DNA of 64,000 bases, taken from positions 124,001 to 188,000 of the forward strand of contig JAITLR010000022.1 in assembly GCA_031277805.1 (NCBI GenBank), in the 5' to 3' direction. Both the position numbers and the translations under genes were made by a program. This DNA is from Comamonas sp. (lineage in GTDB: Bacteria > Pseudomonadota > Gammaproteobacteria > Burkholderiales > Burkholderiaceae_C). Positions 56,400-64,000 of this stretch are shown piece after piece (position 1 is the first letter of the stretch; every line of letters begins with the position of its first letter). Below the pieces are notes generated by a model. The model searched no databases. It was not told the origin of the DNA and saw only the letters and a list, made by a program, of their open reading frames with translations.

Positions 56400-57062
56400 A
56401 TGACCCTCTCGCTGTTCGATACCGAGCCCGCAGCCCCCGAGCGGCTGGACGTGGGTGCCGTGCTGCTGCGCGGTTTTGCCACGGCACAGGCTGGGCAATG
56501 GGTGGCCGAGGTGCAGGCGCTGCAGGCCGCATCGCCTTTCAGAATCATGCAGGTGCCCGGTGGAAAATCCATGTCGGTGGCCACCACCAGCTGCGGCGAA
56601 TGGGGCTGGATCAGCGATGCCGGCGGCTACCGCTACAGCGCTGCGAATCCGCAAACCGGGGGCTCCTGGCCTGCCATGCCCGTGTTTCTGGCCAGCCAGG
56701 CCCAGGCTGCGGCGCGCGCGGCCGGCTATGCGGGCTTTGTTCCAGATACCTGCCTGATCAACCGCTATCGGCCCGGCGCCAGAATGGGATTGCATCGCGA
56801 CCAGGACGAGGCCGACTTTGCCGCGCCGATTGTGTCGGTTTCGCTGGGCCTGGGCTGCACTTTTCTCTGGGGTGGCCTCAGGCGCCAGGACCCGGTCCGG
56901 CGCATTGCGTTGCTCCATGGCGATGTGCTGGTCTGGGGTGGGCCCACACGGCTGACCTATCACGGCGTCAGCCCGCTTAAGGAGGGACACCATCATTTGC
57001 TGGCCGATGAGCGCTGGAATCTGACCTTTCGCATGGCCAAGGCGGGCTACCCGGCCCGGTAG
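56400..57062 (+). CDS. alkB: AlkB-type 2-oxoglutarate/iron-dependent DNA dealkylase
   Basis: The 220-residue enzyme repairs methylated adenine and cytosine in DNA by oxidative demethylation. The iron ligands are in MGLHRDQDEADF (His132, Asp134) and LTYHGV (His188). The 2-oxoglutarate and substrate arginines are in ERWNLTFRMAK (Arg205, Arg211). It also has CLINRYRPGARMG, VSVSLGLGCTFLWGG and LLHGDVLVWGGPTR, as in E. coli AlkB. The start ATG 56400 gives the usual length; the track extension to 56319 reads back into the degenerate gap. It has no adaptive-response partner (ada) nearby. Confidence 0.95.
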   Translation: MTLSLFDTEPAAPERLDVGAVLLRGFATAQAGQWVAEVQALQAASPFRIMQVPGGKSMSVATTSCGEWGWISDAGGYRYSAANPQTGGSWPAMPVFLASQAQAAARAAGYAGFVPDTCLINRYRPGARMGLHRDQDEADFAAPIVSVSLGLGCTFLWGGLRRQDPVRRIALLHGDVLVWGGPTRLTYHGVSPLKEGHHHLLADERWNLTFRMAKAGYPAR

Positions 57063-57182
57063 CCGTCATCTTCGGGCACGGTATTTACCGTTGCGGTGCC
57101 GAATGGTCGATCACCCAGGGCATGGCTGGTTTACCCAGAAGCTGGGAACCGGGTCCGTTCAAGCTTCCTACAATGACGAGCT

Positions 57183-58259
57183 ATGAGCCAGCCGAAAAAC
57201 CTTCCCGCCTACACTCGGGCCCAAGAATTGCCCGCCACTCTTGCCCAGCGCATTGCCATTCTGGACGGTGCCATGGGAACCATGATCCAGCGCTTCAAGC
57301 TGGGCGAGGCCCAATATCGTGGCGAAGGTTATTCCGGCGCCGACGGAGCGGGTGACCGTTTCAAGGACTTTGCCTACGACGTCAAAGGCAATAACGAGCT
57401 GCTGTCGCTGACCCGCCCCGATGTGATCCGCGACATTCACGAGAAATATCTGGCTGCCGGTGCCGACCTGATCGAAACCAATACCTTTGGTGCGACCACG
57501 ATTGCGCAGGAGGACTATCACATGGCCGATCTGGCCTATGAGATGAACCTCAAGAGCGCCCAGCTGGCACGCGCGGCCTGTGACAAGTACAGCACGCCCG
57601 ACCACAAGCGCTATGTGGCTGGCGCCCTGGGCCCCACGCCGAAGACGGCATCGATCAGCCCCGATGTGAACGACCCTGCCGCACGCAACATCACTTTCGA
57701 GCAGCTGCGCCAGGCCTATCTGGAGCAGACGCTGGCCCTGATCGAAGGCGGCGCCGACGTGATCCTGGTCGAGACCATTTTCGACACCCTGAACGCCAAG
57801 GCCGCGCTGTTTGCCGTGGATGAAGCCTTTGAGCAGACCGGCCAGGTGTTGCCCATCATGATCAGCGGCACCGTGACCGATGCCTCGGGCCGTATCCTCA
57901 GCGGCCAGACCGTGACTGCCTTCTGGCACAGCGTGCGCCATTCCAACCCCTTGTCTATCGGCCTGAACTGCGCTCTGGGAGCCAGCCTGATGCGCCCCTA
58001 TGTGCAGGAACTGGTCAAGGCTGCACCTGATACCTTCATCAGCTGCTATCCCAACGCCGGCTTGCCCAATCCCATGAGCGATACCGGTTTCGACGAAACG
58101 CCCGAGATCACCAGCCGCCTTGTGCACGAATTCGCGGCCGAAGGTCTGGTCAACATCGTCGGCGGCTGCTGCGGCACCACGCCCGATCACATTGGCGCCA
58201 TCGCCAGGGCTGTGCAGTCCACGCCAACGCGCAAGCTGTTCTATCCGGCTGAAGCCTGA
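57183..58259 (+). CDS. metH: Methionine synthase, homocysteine-binding part (split MetH)
   Basis: The 358-residue protein is the homocysteine/zinc domain of cobalamin-dependent methionine synthase. It has [64 protein letters not shown] and zinc ligands in GLNCALGA (Cys263) and [10 protein letters not shown] (Cys329, Cys330). It ends exactly where the pterin domain begins in full-length MetH; that domain and the rest are encoded at 1337-4096. No SAH riboswitch core is seen before this gene, and the ribosome site is weak. It is followed by a strong terminator hairpin. The two proteins must associate to complete the reaction. Confidence 0.95.
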   Translation: MSQPKNLPAYTRAQELPATLAQRIAILDGAMGTMIQRFKLGEAQYRGEGYSGADGAGDRFKDFAYDVKGNNELLSLTRPDVIRDIHEKYLAAGADLIETNTFGATTIAQEDYHMADLAYEMNLKSAQLARAACDKYSTPDHKRYVAGALGPTPKTASISPDVNDPAARNITFEQLRQAYLEQTLALIEGGADVILVETIFDTLNAKAALFAVDEAFEQTGQVLPIMISGTVTDASGRILSGQTVTAFWHSVRHSNPLSIGLNCALGASLMRPYVQELVKAAPDTFISCYPNAGLPNPMSDTGFDETPEITSRLVHEFAAEGLVNIVGGCCGTTPDHIGAIARAVQSTPTRKLFYPAEA

Positions 58260-58276
58260 CTCGGCAGATTTTTAGT

Positions 58277-58325
58277 AAAAAAGAGCTCTGGCGCTTTACC
58301 AACAAGCGCTGGCAGCTCTTTTTTT
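58277..58325 (+). terminator. Terminator hairpin after the metH homocysteine part; AGCGCT-type repeat copy 2
   Basis: AAAAAAGAGCTCTGGCGCTT and AAGCGCTGGCAGCTCTTTTT form a long imperfect stem with a short loop and seven T at the end. The core is shared with the dyad at 8059-8089, so it is both a terminator and a member of a dispersed hairpin family. Confidence 0.8.
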
Positions 58326-58554
58326 GATAGTCCTTTGCCGGGGCGGCACAATGGCCTGATTCTGGCTTTGATGCTGAAGAACATGTTTACGATCTCCACG
58401 CGGGTGTGTGGTCGCGGCCTCGGGCGGTCTGTGTTGTTGCAAATCCTCGCAATAGCCAAGCTATTGCTGCGGTTTGCGCCTAGCAGCCCATCCCGATCCG
58501 CACCCACGCACCTTCGCGCAAGATCGTAAACACGTTCTAAGCCCCGCTGACCGC

Positions 58555-59706
58555 ATGACTGCGCCCCTGCAACCCATCGCCCCTGTTCTGCCTGTGACCG
58601 TGCCCACGGGGCAAGCGGCTGCACCTGCCGGCAATGTGGATGCCGTCGGCGCCACAGGCGTATCTGCAGCCCGGCAGGAGCAAATCGCTCAAGTGGCACC
58701 CCCGGCAACCAGCGTCGTGCAGTGGTCGCCACAAACGCTGCAGAACCTCAAGCTCCAGGCCTTTGAGCATTTGATTGCCCAACTGGCCTTGCAGGTGCAA
58801 GGTCAGGCCGGTGTGCCTGCGGCAAGCTGGCCCAGCCAGGGCTTGCCTGCAGCCGTGCAGCAATTTGTGCAGAACCTGCTGGCGCAGATCCAGGTCAGCA
58901 TCCAGGGGCAGACCCAGCCATTGCAGCTGCTGGCGGGGCAGCAGGGATCGGTGGCACTGATGCAGGCTTTGGCGCAGGCCGCAGTGTCTGGCGCGCAACC
59001 GCCCGGCTCGGCCTTGCAGACGGCAGCGGCCCTGTCGCCCACGGCAGCTGTGGCGCTGGAGCAGGCACAGCATGGGACAACTCCCATGTCCCCATCTGCC
59101 AGCGCAGCTCCACGCTTGCCTCAGTTGCAGAACTGGCTGGTGCAGCAAGGCACGCTGGTCACGCCGCAGGGTGAACGCAGCTTCTCTCTGACACTGCAGG
59201 TGCCTGCCGCATGGGCGCAAGCTGTGGGCGCTGCATCCACCCAGGCTGTTCAGGGGCCGGCTTTGCGTCTGCCCGTGGCGGATCTGGGGGCTTTGAGCAG
59301 CGGCCCATTGGCACTGGTGCTGCAGCCGCAATCTTCAGCGGCGACCACCCCGCTGGCCACCAGCGCCTTGCTGTGGCTGGAGCTGCAGCCCATTGCAGCG
59401 ACCTCCGCCCAGGTGACGCCCGCGCAAATAGCCACACAAGCGGCCGGTCTGCCTCTGGCCATGCCTGCGCCTGTGCTGGCGCAGGAAGTGCAGCAGCTGT
59501 TGCAGAACAAGTCCGATCCCTGGCTGATGATGGCTGCAGCTCAGGCCGCCAATGCCTTGCCCGTGCCGCGCCGCAACAGCGAGCATCGATCGCATCTGTG
59601 CAGCACCGAAGGCTGCCAGTACCAGGGACAGGCACCCTGCGCACAGCCGTTTTGCAGCGAGATGAATCGCATCTGGGCCAGTACCCGCATCGCGCCCGGG
59701 GCCTGA
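58555..59706 (+). CDS. Ala/Gln-rich protein with C-terminal cysteine cluster, function unknown
   Basis: I do not recognise this 383-residue protein. About 300 residues are rich in Ala, Gln, Leu and Pro, with helical stretches such as LQNLKLQAFEHLIAQLALQVQGQAG. A short beta-like part (GERSFSLTLQVPAAWAQAVG, LALVLQPQ, LLWLELQP) is faintly like the C-terminal domain of FliK hook-length proteins. The end has CSTEGCQYQGQAPCAQPFC, a CX4CX7CX4C pattern that could bind a metal. No flagellar gene is near. The start at 58555 avoids the upstream extension, which runs through non-coding-looking sequence. No signal peptide is seen. The 229 bp before it hold no clear signals. Confidence 0.65.
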   Translation: MTAPLQPIAPVLPVTVPTGQAAAPAGNVDAVGATGVSAARQEQIAQVAPPATSVVQWSPQTLQNLKLQAFEHLIAQLALQVQGQAGVPAASWPSQGLPAAVQQFVQNLLAQIQVSIQGQTQPLQLLAGQQGSVALMQALAQAAVSGAQPPGSALQTAAALSPTAAVALEQAQHGTTPMSPSASAAPRLPQLQNWLVQQGTLVTPQGERSFSLTLQVPAAWAQAVGAASTQAVQGPALRLPVADLGALSSGPLALVLQPQSSAATTPLATSALLWLELQPIAATSAQVTPAQIATQAAGLPLAMPAPVLAQEVQQLLQNKSDPWLMMAAAQAANALPVPRRNSEHRSHLCSTEGCQYQGQAPCAQPFCSEMNRIWASTRIAPGA

Positions 59707-59984
59707 ACCAAGCTGACGCGGGACTGGCCCTGTGGGGCAGGGGCTTTCATAATGGGCGCCGTTGCCTGCTTTTTGAGCAGGCTTCTCTGGCCGGAACTGG
59801 CAGCTGCGCTGCCTTCTCAGGGGCTTGCAGCTATGCAGCCGTCTCATGTTCCGTCTGTCTTTCGCTCGGCCGATCCGGCTGACTGTCTTTGTCACTTCTC
59901 GCAGGTCTTCGACCTCTTCGGCTTCAGTCACGCCCTGGCGGGCTGAGGCCGGCACGACATCACAATTCAAGGAGAACCCCCGGC

Positions 59985-60980
59985 ATGCGCTTGCGTCTCG
60001 GCATTGCTTGTTCCACATGTTTCACTCTTCTGGCGGCTGCCTTGCCTGCGGCCGCTCAGTCCTCCAATGTCAGCATCAGCGGCCTGATCGATGGTGGTGT
60101 CTATCGCGGCTTTGATGGCTCGGCTCAGGCTGGCACCATCCAGCGCAGCAATCTGGCCATTGCCGGCTGGGAAGATCTCGGAGGTGGCCTCAAGGCCACG
60201 TTCCGCCTGAGTGCCCGTTTCGACATCGACACCGGGACCATGGAGGGTGCGGGCAGCAAGCCGTTCTGGCACGATGAATCCACCGTTGGCCTGCAAGGCG
60301 GTTTTGGCCATCTGCGTCTGGGTCGCGCACTGTCGGCCATGTGGTCGCAGGACTGGAAGTTCGACCCCTGGGCCAACTTCAACCGCATATCCTCGCCAGC
60401 CTGGTATCAGTGGCATTACCTGACGCCCACGGACCGTTACAGCAACAACGGTACCGCCGAATATGGACGCATGGCCAACGGCATCTTCTATGACTCGCCC
60501 ACCATCGGCGGCTTCACGCTGCGTCTGAGTGCCTCACCGGAGCGCACCGAAGTGCCGGTGACCTTGCGCCGCGAGGGACGTGGCTACTCGGCCGCTCTCA
60601 ACTATGACTCGGACAGCCTGAGCGGCATGCTGGCCTTCGAGCGCAACGGCAGTGGTGACAAGGACACGTTCGCCGCCGCCAAGTACCGCTTTGGCGCAGC
60701 CGCCGTGATGGCCGCCTGGGACTATTCGCGCGTGGCCCATACAGGGCTGTCGGCCAAGGCTGTGACGCTGGGCGCCACCTACCAGATGGGGGCCACTACG
60801 CTGAAGGCCGGTTATGGTCGCCAGCGCATGCAGGAGCAGACCAACCACTTCTACTCGCTGGGTGCCGACTACGCGCTGTCCAAGCGCACCACGCTCTATG
60901 CCAGCCTGGGCCGCAAGAGCTATGAGTACGGCGCGGATTCGGGCACCTCGTTTGGCGTGGGTGTGGCGCACGCTTTCTAA
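59985..60980 (+). CDS. Outer-membrane general porin, betaproteobacterial type
   Basis: The 331-residue protein has a signal peptide (CSTCFTLLAAALPAAAQ, cleaved at AAAQ/SSNVS) and a 16-strand porin pattern: SNVSISGLIDGGVYRGFDG, SNLAIAGWEDLGGGLKATFRLSARFDIDTG, VGLQGGFGHLRLGRALSA and a C-terminal strand ending in Phe (GTSFGVGVAHAF), the outer-membrane insertion signal. Such trimeric porins allow passive entry of small solutes. The start at 59985 follows AAGGAGA; the longer track ORF is not needed. It stands alone, ending 13 bp from the convergent metallo-hydrolase gene. Confidence 0.94.
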   Translation: MRLRLGIACSTCFTLLAAALPAAAQSSNVSISGLIDGGVYRGFDGSAQAGTIQRSNLAIAGWEDLGGGLKATFRLSARFDIDTGTMEGAGSKPFWHDESTVGLQGGFGHLRLGRALSAMWSQDWKFDPWANFNRISSPAWYQWHYLTPTDRYSNNGTAEYGRMANGIFYDSPTIGGFTLRLSASPERTEVPVTLRREGRGYSAALNYDSDSLSGMLAFERNGSGDKDTFAAAKYRFGAAAVMAAWDYSRVAHTGLSAKAVTLGATYQMGATTLKAGYGRQRMQEQTNHFYSLGADYALSKRTTLYASLGRKSYEYGADSGTSFGVGVAHAF

Positions 60981-60993
60981 GCAAAGAAGTCGC

Positions 60994-61998
60994 TCATTGG
61001 GGCTGCAGTGTGATTTCGGTCGGAATCCAGCGATAGCCCTTGCCGTCGCGCGCCACATGGCCGATGCCAGGGAAAGGTAGATGAGCGCCCGCCAGCCACC
61101 AGCCATGTGCAGCGGCCTGCTGCAGGAGTTGCTGGCGGCTGTGCACGGATTGGGCGTAGTTCTGGTCGGGTTCGTAGGTTGCCTTGGGGTCTGCAAACTG
61201 CACCACGTGGTAGTGCACCACATCGCCCCAAAGCAGCAATTGCTGCTGGTCGCTGTTTGTGCCCGCAGCGTTTCCGTCAATCAGGAACGCGCTGTGGCCC
61301 ACGGTATGGCCTGCCGCGGGCAGATAGCGCACGCCTTCGGGCAGAGCGTCGCCAACGTCGAAGGTCTGCAACAGGCCCGCCTGCTGGTACGGAGCCAGCG
61401 CCTTGCGGGCCATGCCGAACAGCGGTTTGAATAGCTCGCTGGCCCTGGCTTCCTGCTGCGGGTCCAGCCAGTAGGCGAGTTCGGAGCGCTGAATCCAGAT
61501 TCTGGCCTTGGGGTAGGCCATGGCTGCATTGGCGTCGAGCAGCCCGCACAGGTGGTCTGGATGGGCATGAGTCAGCAGCACATCCTGAACGGTGTCTGGC
61601 GAGACACCGGCGGCTTTCAGGTTGGGCAGAACCTGCCCCAGCCCGGGGCCGAAGCATTGGGCGGTGCCGGTATCCACCAGCAAGGTGTGTCCCGCGCGTC
61701 GCACCAGATAGGCGTTGACTGCAGTTTGCAGTCCTTCGGGTGTTTCTGGTACATAGCGCTGCTGGAGCAGGGAGTCGACGCGCTTGGGGGCAATCTGCTT
61801 GAGCTGCTGGCGTGGCAGTGCCACCGTGCCGTCGAACAGGGCCAGCACCTGCAATTGACCGATGTTCTGCATATAGAACCCGGGTGCCTGTTGCAGCTTG
61901 GGCGGCGCAGTCCGGGCATATGCCGCCGTGAAGGCCAGCAGCGAGGAAACGCAAAAGCTCAAAAGAGCAGTGCGGGTAATGTGAAGAGTTTGCTTCAT
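60994..61998 (-). CDS. Secreted metallo-beta-lactamase-fold hydrolase
   Basis: The 334-residue enzyme has a signal peptide (LLSFCVSSLLAFTAAYA) and the zinc motif LLTHAHPDHLCGLLD (His144, His146, Asp148, His149), with further ligands in YLPAAGHTVGHSAF and LLLWGDVVHYHVVQF. NAYLVRRAGHTLLVDTGTAQCFGPGLGQVLPNLKAAGVSP is common in lactonase-like members. It may cleave an ester or lactone in the periplasm. An AraC-type regulator gene lies 72 bp upstream on the same strand and probably controls or co-transcribes it. Quorum-quenching activity is possible but not shown by sequence. Confidence 0.88.
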   Translation of the reverse strand: MKQTLHITRTALLSFCVSSLLAFTAAYARTAPPKLQQAPGFYMQNIGQLQVLALFDGTVALPRQQLKQIAPKRVDSLLQQRYVPETPEGLQTAVNAYLVRRAGHTLLVDTGTAQCFGPGLGQVLPNLKAAGVSPDTVQDVLLTHAHPDHLCGLLDANAAMAYPKARIWIQRSELAYWLDPQQEARASELFKPLFGMARKALAPYQQAGLLQTFDVGDALPEGVRYLPAAGHTVGHSAFLIDGNAAGTNSDQQQLLLWGDVVHYHVVQFADPKATYEPDQNYAQSVHSRQQLLQQAAAHGWWLAGAHLPFPGIGHVARDGKGYRWIPTEITLQPQ

Positions 61999-62070
61999 GA
62001 AGGCTCCGGGAAAGCCTTGATGTTGCAGAGAAACGCATGCTCCGGGCGCTCAAACCATGTCGCACGGCGC

Positions 62071-62907
62071 TCATTGGTTGCCGATATCGGCAGGCTGCAA
62101 CTGGTAGCGCGCAGAGAACTGGCGGGTGAAGCTTTGGCTGGACTGGTAGCCAACCCGGGCTGCCACGGTTTTGATCGGCAGGCTGGTGGTGGACAGCAGC
62201 TTGAGCGCGTGGCCCATGCGCGCATTCAACAGAACTTGTGAGAGCGATGTGCCTTCGGAGGACAGGCGACGGCGCAGGCTGGCTCCGCTCAGGTTCAGCG
62301 CCTGCTCGAAGTCGCGCGACAGCCAGCGTCGCGCTGGTGCAGATGCAATCAGTGCGTGCACGCGGTCAGACAGCCGCTCTGGAGGCGGTGCCAGAAGGGA
62401 GTGATAGCCCTGGCGGCACAGCCAGACCACCATCTGGACCAGAGCCACGCGTGCCTGTTCGTAATGCCCCTGGTGCAAGGCCTGGCTCCAGTGGAGCAGG
62501 CTTTCGGCCATGGCCTCGATGGGCAGGCCGATGATCTGTGCATTGTCGCGCCTGAGCGGCTGGGCCCACAGAATGCGCGCCGCACTCAGCACCTCATCGC
62601 AGAGATTGAGTGTTATCACCAGAAAACGGCCGTTGCGGACATCCGGTGCATTGAATGCATCGACCAGGCAGCGCCCCGTAATCAGAAACACATCGCCTGC
62701 CTGCAGCTGCACCGCCTGGTCGGCGCAGGAGATGCGCTTGGAGCCATGCAGCACCAGCCCGAAAGTGGGGCGCTCTATGTCCATGGATTTGACGGTGTGT
62801 GGCATCTGGGCCTTGATGTGCAGACATTCACCTGCCAGCTTGCAGCTTGCCAGTGCTTCCAGCTGCTCCAGCAAGGCCTCTGGGTTGATGGGGGCGCGGC
62901 TCATCAT
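62071..62907 (-). CDS. AraC-family transcriptional regulator
   Basis: The 278-residue protein has an N-terminal ligand domain of the AraC_N type (SMDIERPTFGLVLHGSKRISCADQAVQLQAGDVFLIT) and two helix-turn-helix motifs at the C-terminus (RDFEQALNLSGASLRRRLSSEGTSLSQVLLNARMGHALKLL, then VAARVGYQSSQSFTRQFSARY). It lies just before the metallo-hydrolase gene, the likely target. The track begins at 62982, but the ATGs at 62907/62904 fit the family start better. bioB lies divergently beyond a 400-bp AT-rich gap; control of bioB by this protein is not suggested by anything I see. Confidence 0.9.
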   Translation of the reverse strand: MMSRAPINPEALLEQLEALASCKLAGECLHIKAQMPHTVKSMDIERPTFGLVLHGSKRISCADQAVQLQAGDVFLITGRCLVDAFNAPDVRNGRFLVITLNLCDEVLSAARILWAQPLRRDNAQIIGLPIEAMAESLLHWSQALHQGHYEQARVALVQMVVWLCRQGYHSLLAPPPERLSDRVHALIASAPARRWLSRDFEQALNLSGASLRRRLSSEGTSLSQVLLNARMGHALKLLSTTSLPIKTVAARVGYQSSQSFTRQFSARYQLQPADIGNQ

Positions 62908-62984
62908 GGAAACGTGAAACTTGGTTGGACGTAAAAGCCCATTCTTATGGCGCAGTCCCTGCGCTTTTGAGGGCTCTGGCAATG

Positions 62985-63009
62985 TCCCGCGAGCTTAGGC
63001 GGGATTTTT
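62985..63009 (+). terminator. Terminator-like hairpin facing bioB
   Basis: TCCCGC (62985-62990) and GCGGGA (62999-63004) form a stem followed by TTTTT on the plus strand. No plus-strand gene lies before it, since AraC is on the minus strand. It may end a small RNA or antisense transcript, or attenuate a long bioB leader. Confidence 0.5.
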
Positions 63010-63384
63010 GTGGGCAATTTTTGGGATCCTAGTACTTTTTTTACGCTGGATTCCTGGGTTTTTTGCTTCCCAGGACCGGGTGCCACTTGAAAAAACATTG
63101 AAAAATGGATTTTCATGTTGCTATCGTCGCTCTTTGTCTTTGATTTTCTGGCTTGTTGAAGCGGGCACGGAAGAAGTTGGCTGCATAAGCGAGGCAATTG
63201 CCGGAAGTTGGCGCTGCATGTCTTGAATGCATCATAAATTCTGTCAACACCCATGAAAAACACATCAAAAATAGCGCATCTTTTGGCAACGTCCGGCTAT
63301 CGAACTATTTGCATGTGGACTCTGTAAATCTTTGATTTTTTTGACCAAAATGCGCTGCATTCCCACGATTGAGGAGATACAGCG
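63010..63384. other. AT-rich gap before bioB, 375 bp, no gene
   Basis: This stretch has low GC compared with its surroundings. It holds a hairpin TCCTGGG/CCCAGGA (63052-63075) and a wide near-inverted repeat GCGCAT(CT)TTTGG / CCAAAATGCGC (63274-63286 and 63345-63355). GAGGAG, nine bases before the bioB start, is its ribosome site. The track ORF at 63008-63226 has no ribosome site or family features and I do not call it a gene. No BirA- or BioR-like operator was recognised. Confidence 0.5.
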
Positions 63385-64000
63385 ATGTCCCACGCCGAGC
63401 CAGAAACCCAAGTTCGCGCCAGCGATGCACAAGCTGCCGCGGCTTGCTCCACCCAGACCATGCATTGGCATGCGCCTGCCAGGAGCGCTGCAGCGACCGA
63501 GCAGCAGCGCTGGCCTGTAGAGGCTGTGCAGCAACTGCTGGACATGCCGTTTCTGGACCTGCTGCACCGTGCCCAGAGCGTGCACCGTGAGAACTGGCCT
63601 GCGGGCGAGATCGAGCTGGCGACCTTGCTGTCCGTCAAGACCGGCGGCTGCCCCGAGAACTGCGGCTACTGCCCGCAGTCGGCCGAGTTCGACACGGGAG
63701 TGAAGGCCGAGAAGCTGATGAGCGTGGAGGAGGTCACACGCGCCGCCAAGGCCGCTCAGGATGCCGGAGCCACCCGCTTTTGCATGGGCGCAGCCTGGCG
63801 CGCGCCCAAGGACCGCGACATCGAGAAGATGAACGAGCTGATCGGCGCCGTGAAGGGTCTGGGCATGCAGACCTGTGCCACGCTGGGCATGTTGCAGCCG
63901 CACCAGGCGGCATCGCTGCGCGATGCGGGTCTCGACTACTACAACCACAACCTCGATACCGCGCCCGAGTACTACAAGGATGTGGTCAGCACGCGCCAAT
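63385..64000 (+). CDS. bioB: Biotin synthase, 3' truncated by window edge
   Basis: The visible 205 codons begin ATGTCCCACGCC behind GAGGAG and encode the N-terminal half of the radical-SAM enzyme that inserts sulfur into dethiobiotin. The cluster motif is [14 protein letters not shown] (Cys89, Cys93, Cys96). [44 protein letters not shown] and [37 protein letters not shown] follow, all as in BioB. The N-terminus is about 40 residues longer than in E. coli, as in some betaproteobacteria. The ORF track misses it because it runs off the edge. No other bio gene is in the window. Confidence 0.96.
   Translation, partial: MSHAEPETQVRASDAQAAAACSTQTMHWHAPARSAAATEQQRWPVEAVQQLLDMPFLDLLHRAQSVHRENWPAGEIELATLLSVKTGGCPENCGYCPQSAEFDTGVKAEKLMSVEEVTRAAKAAQDAGATRFCMGAAWRAPKDRDIEKMNELIGAVKGLGMQTCATLGMLQPHQAASLRDAGLDYYNHNLDTAPEYYKDVVSTRQ

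Noticed and set aside
57060-57182. Search for a second SAH riboswitch before the homocysteine part of metH
   Set aside because: None of the core elements (GGAGCGCTGC, CAGGCTTGG, AACGGCGCTCA) is present.
63008-63226. 72-codon plus-strand ORF before bioB
   Set aside because: It has no ribosome site, no family features and overlaps hairpins in an AT-rich leader; it is probably chance.
63230-63384. BirA or BioR operator before bioB
   Set aside because: I could not find a TTGTAAACC-type or TTATCTATAA-type dyad; the inverted repeat present does not resemble either.
63265-63999. 244-codon minus-strand frame at the right edge
   Set aside because: It is antisense to bioB, which has the radical-SAM motif and a good ribosome site.

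Overview
The window is high-GC DNA whose gene content points to a betaproteobacterium of the family Comamonadaceae, most like Comamonas or Delftia. The basis is a two-piece cobalamin-dependent methionine synthase with an SAH riboswitch, a betaproteobacterial general porin, a deiminase-type hut cluster and a dispersed multi-hairpin intergenic repeat. This is inference from sequence alone; no database was consulted.

Region 1 (1-10.8 kb) holds the end of an MscS-type channel, an SAH riboswitch followed by the C-terminal part of methionine synthase, a dctA-like symporter with its GntR regulator and a paired operator, cardiolipin synthase, a lipoprotein glycerophosphodiesterase and a stand-alone trpB. 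Region 2 (10.9-15.9 kb) holds a DUF2868/GTPase pair of unknown function and a two-component system. Region 3 (16.0-24.1 kb) is one tightly packed plus-strand operon: TolC-like outer-membrane factor, DevBCA-like ABC exporter, HAD phosphatase, alpha/beta hydrolase, two four-helix SMR/EamA half-transporters and a DegT-type aminotransferase. Region 4 (24.2-27.2 kb) is a fumarate-reductase-like flavoprotein, an 8Fe ferredoxin and an orphan ABC binding protein. Region 5 (27.2-32.1 kb, minus strand) is class III aminotransferase, FemAB/GNAT-like acyltransferase, arginase-fold protein and cyclopropane-synthase-like methyltransferase. Regions 3 and 5 together resemble an uncharacterised amine- or lipid-forming and export system. 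recQ follows.

Region 6 (34.3-55.1 kb) is a large histidine-utilisation island: three HutC-type repressors, an ABC importer, hutH, an NCS1 permease, hutU, hutD, hutI, hutF and hutG. It has additions that suggest feeder routes: an FAD-linked 2-hydroxyacid dehydrogenase plus a HisC-like aminotransferase (imidazolyl-lactate to histidine), and an acyl-CoA dehydrogenase plus CoA-transferase (possibly imidazolylpropionate to urocanate). HutC-like operator palindromes lie before the transporter genes, before hutH and in the hutC/permease divergent region.

Region 7 (55.1-64 kb) holds an AT-rich secreted-protein gene fused to a GC-rich start, a degenerate stretch, alkB, the homocysteine-binding part of methionine synthase (53 kb from its partner), an Ala/Gln-rich unknown protein, a porin, an AraC regulator with a metallo-beta-lactamase-fold enzyme, and the start of bioB after a long leader. 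A repeat of about 100 bp occurs five times, always directly after a stop codon and in the same orientation. I saw no tRNA, rRNA, CRISPR array or intact insertion sequence.
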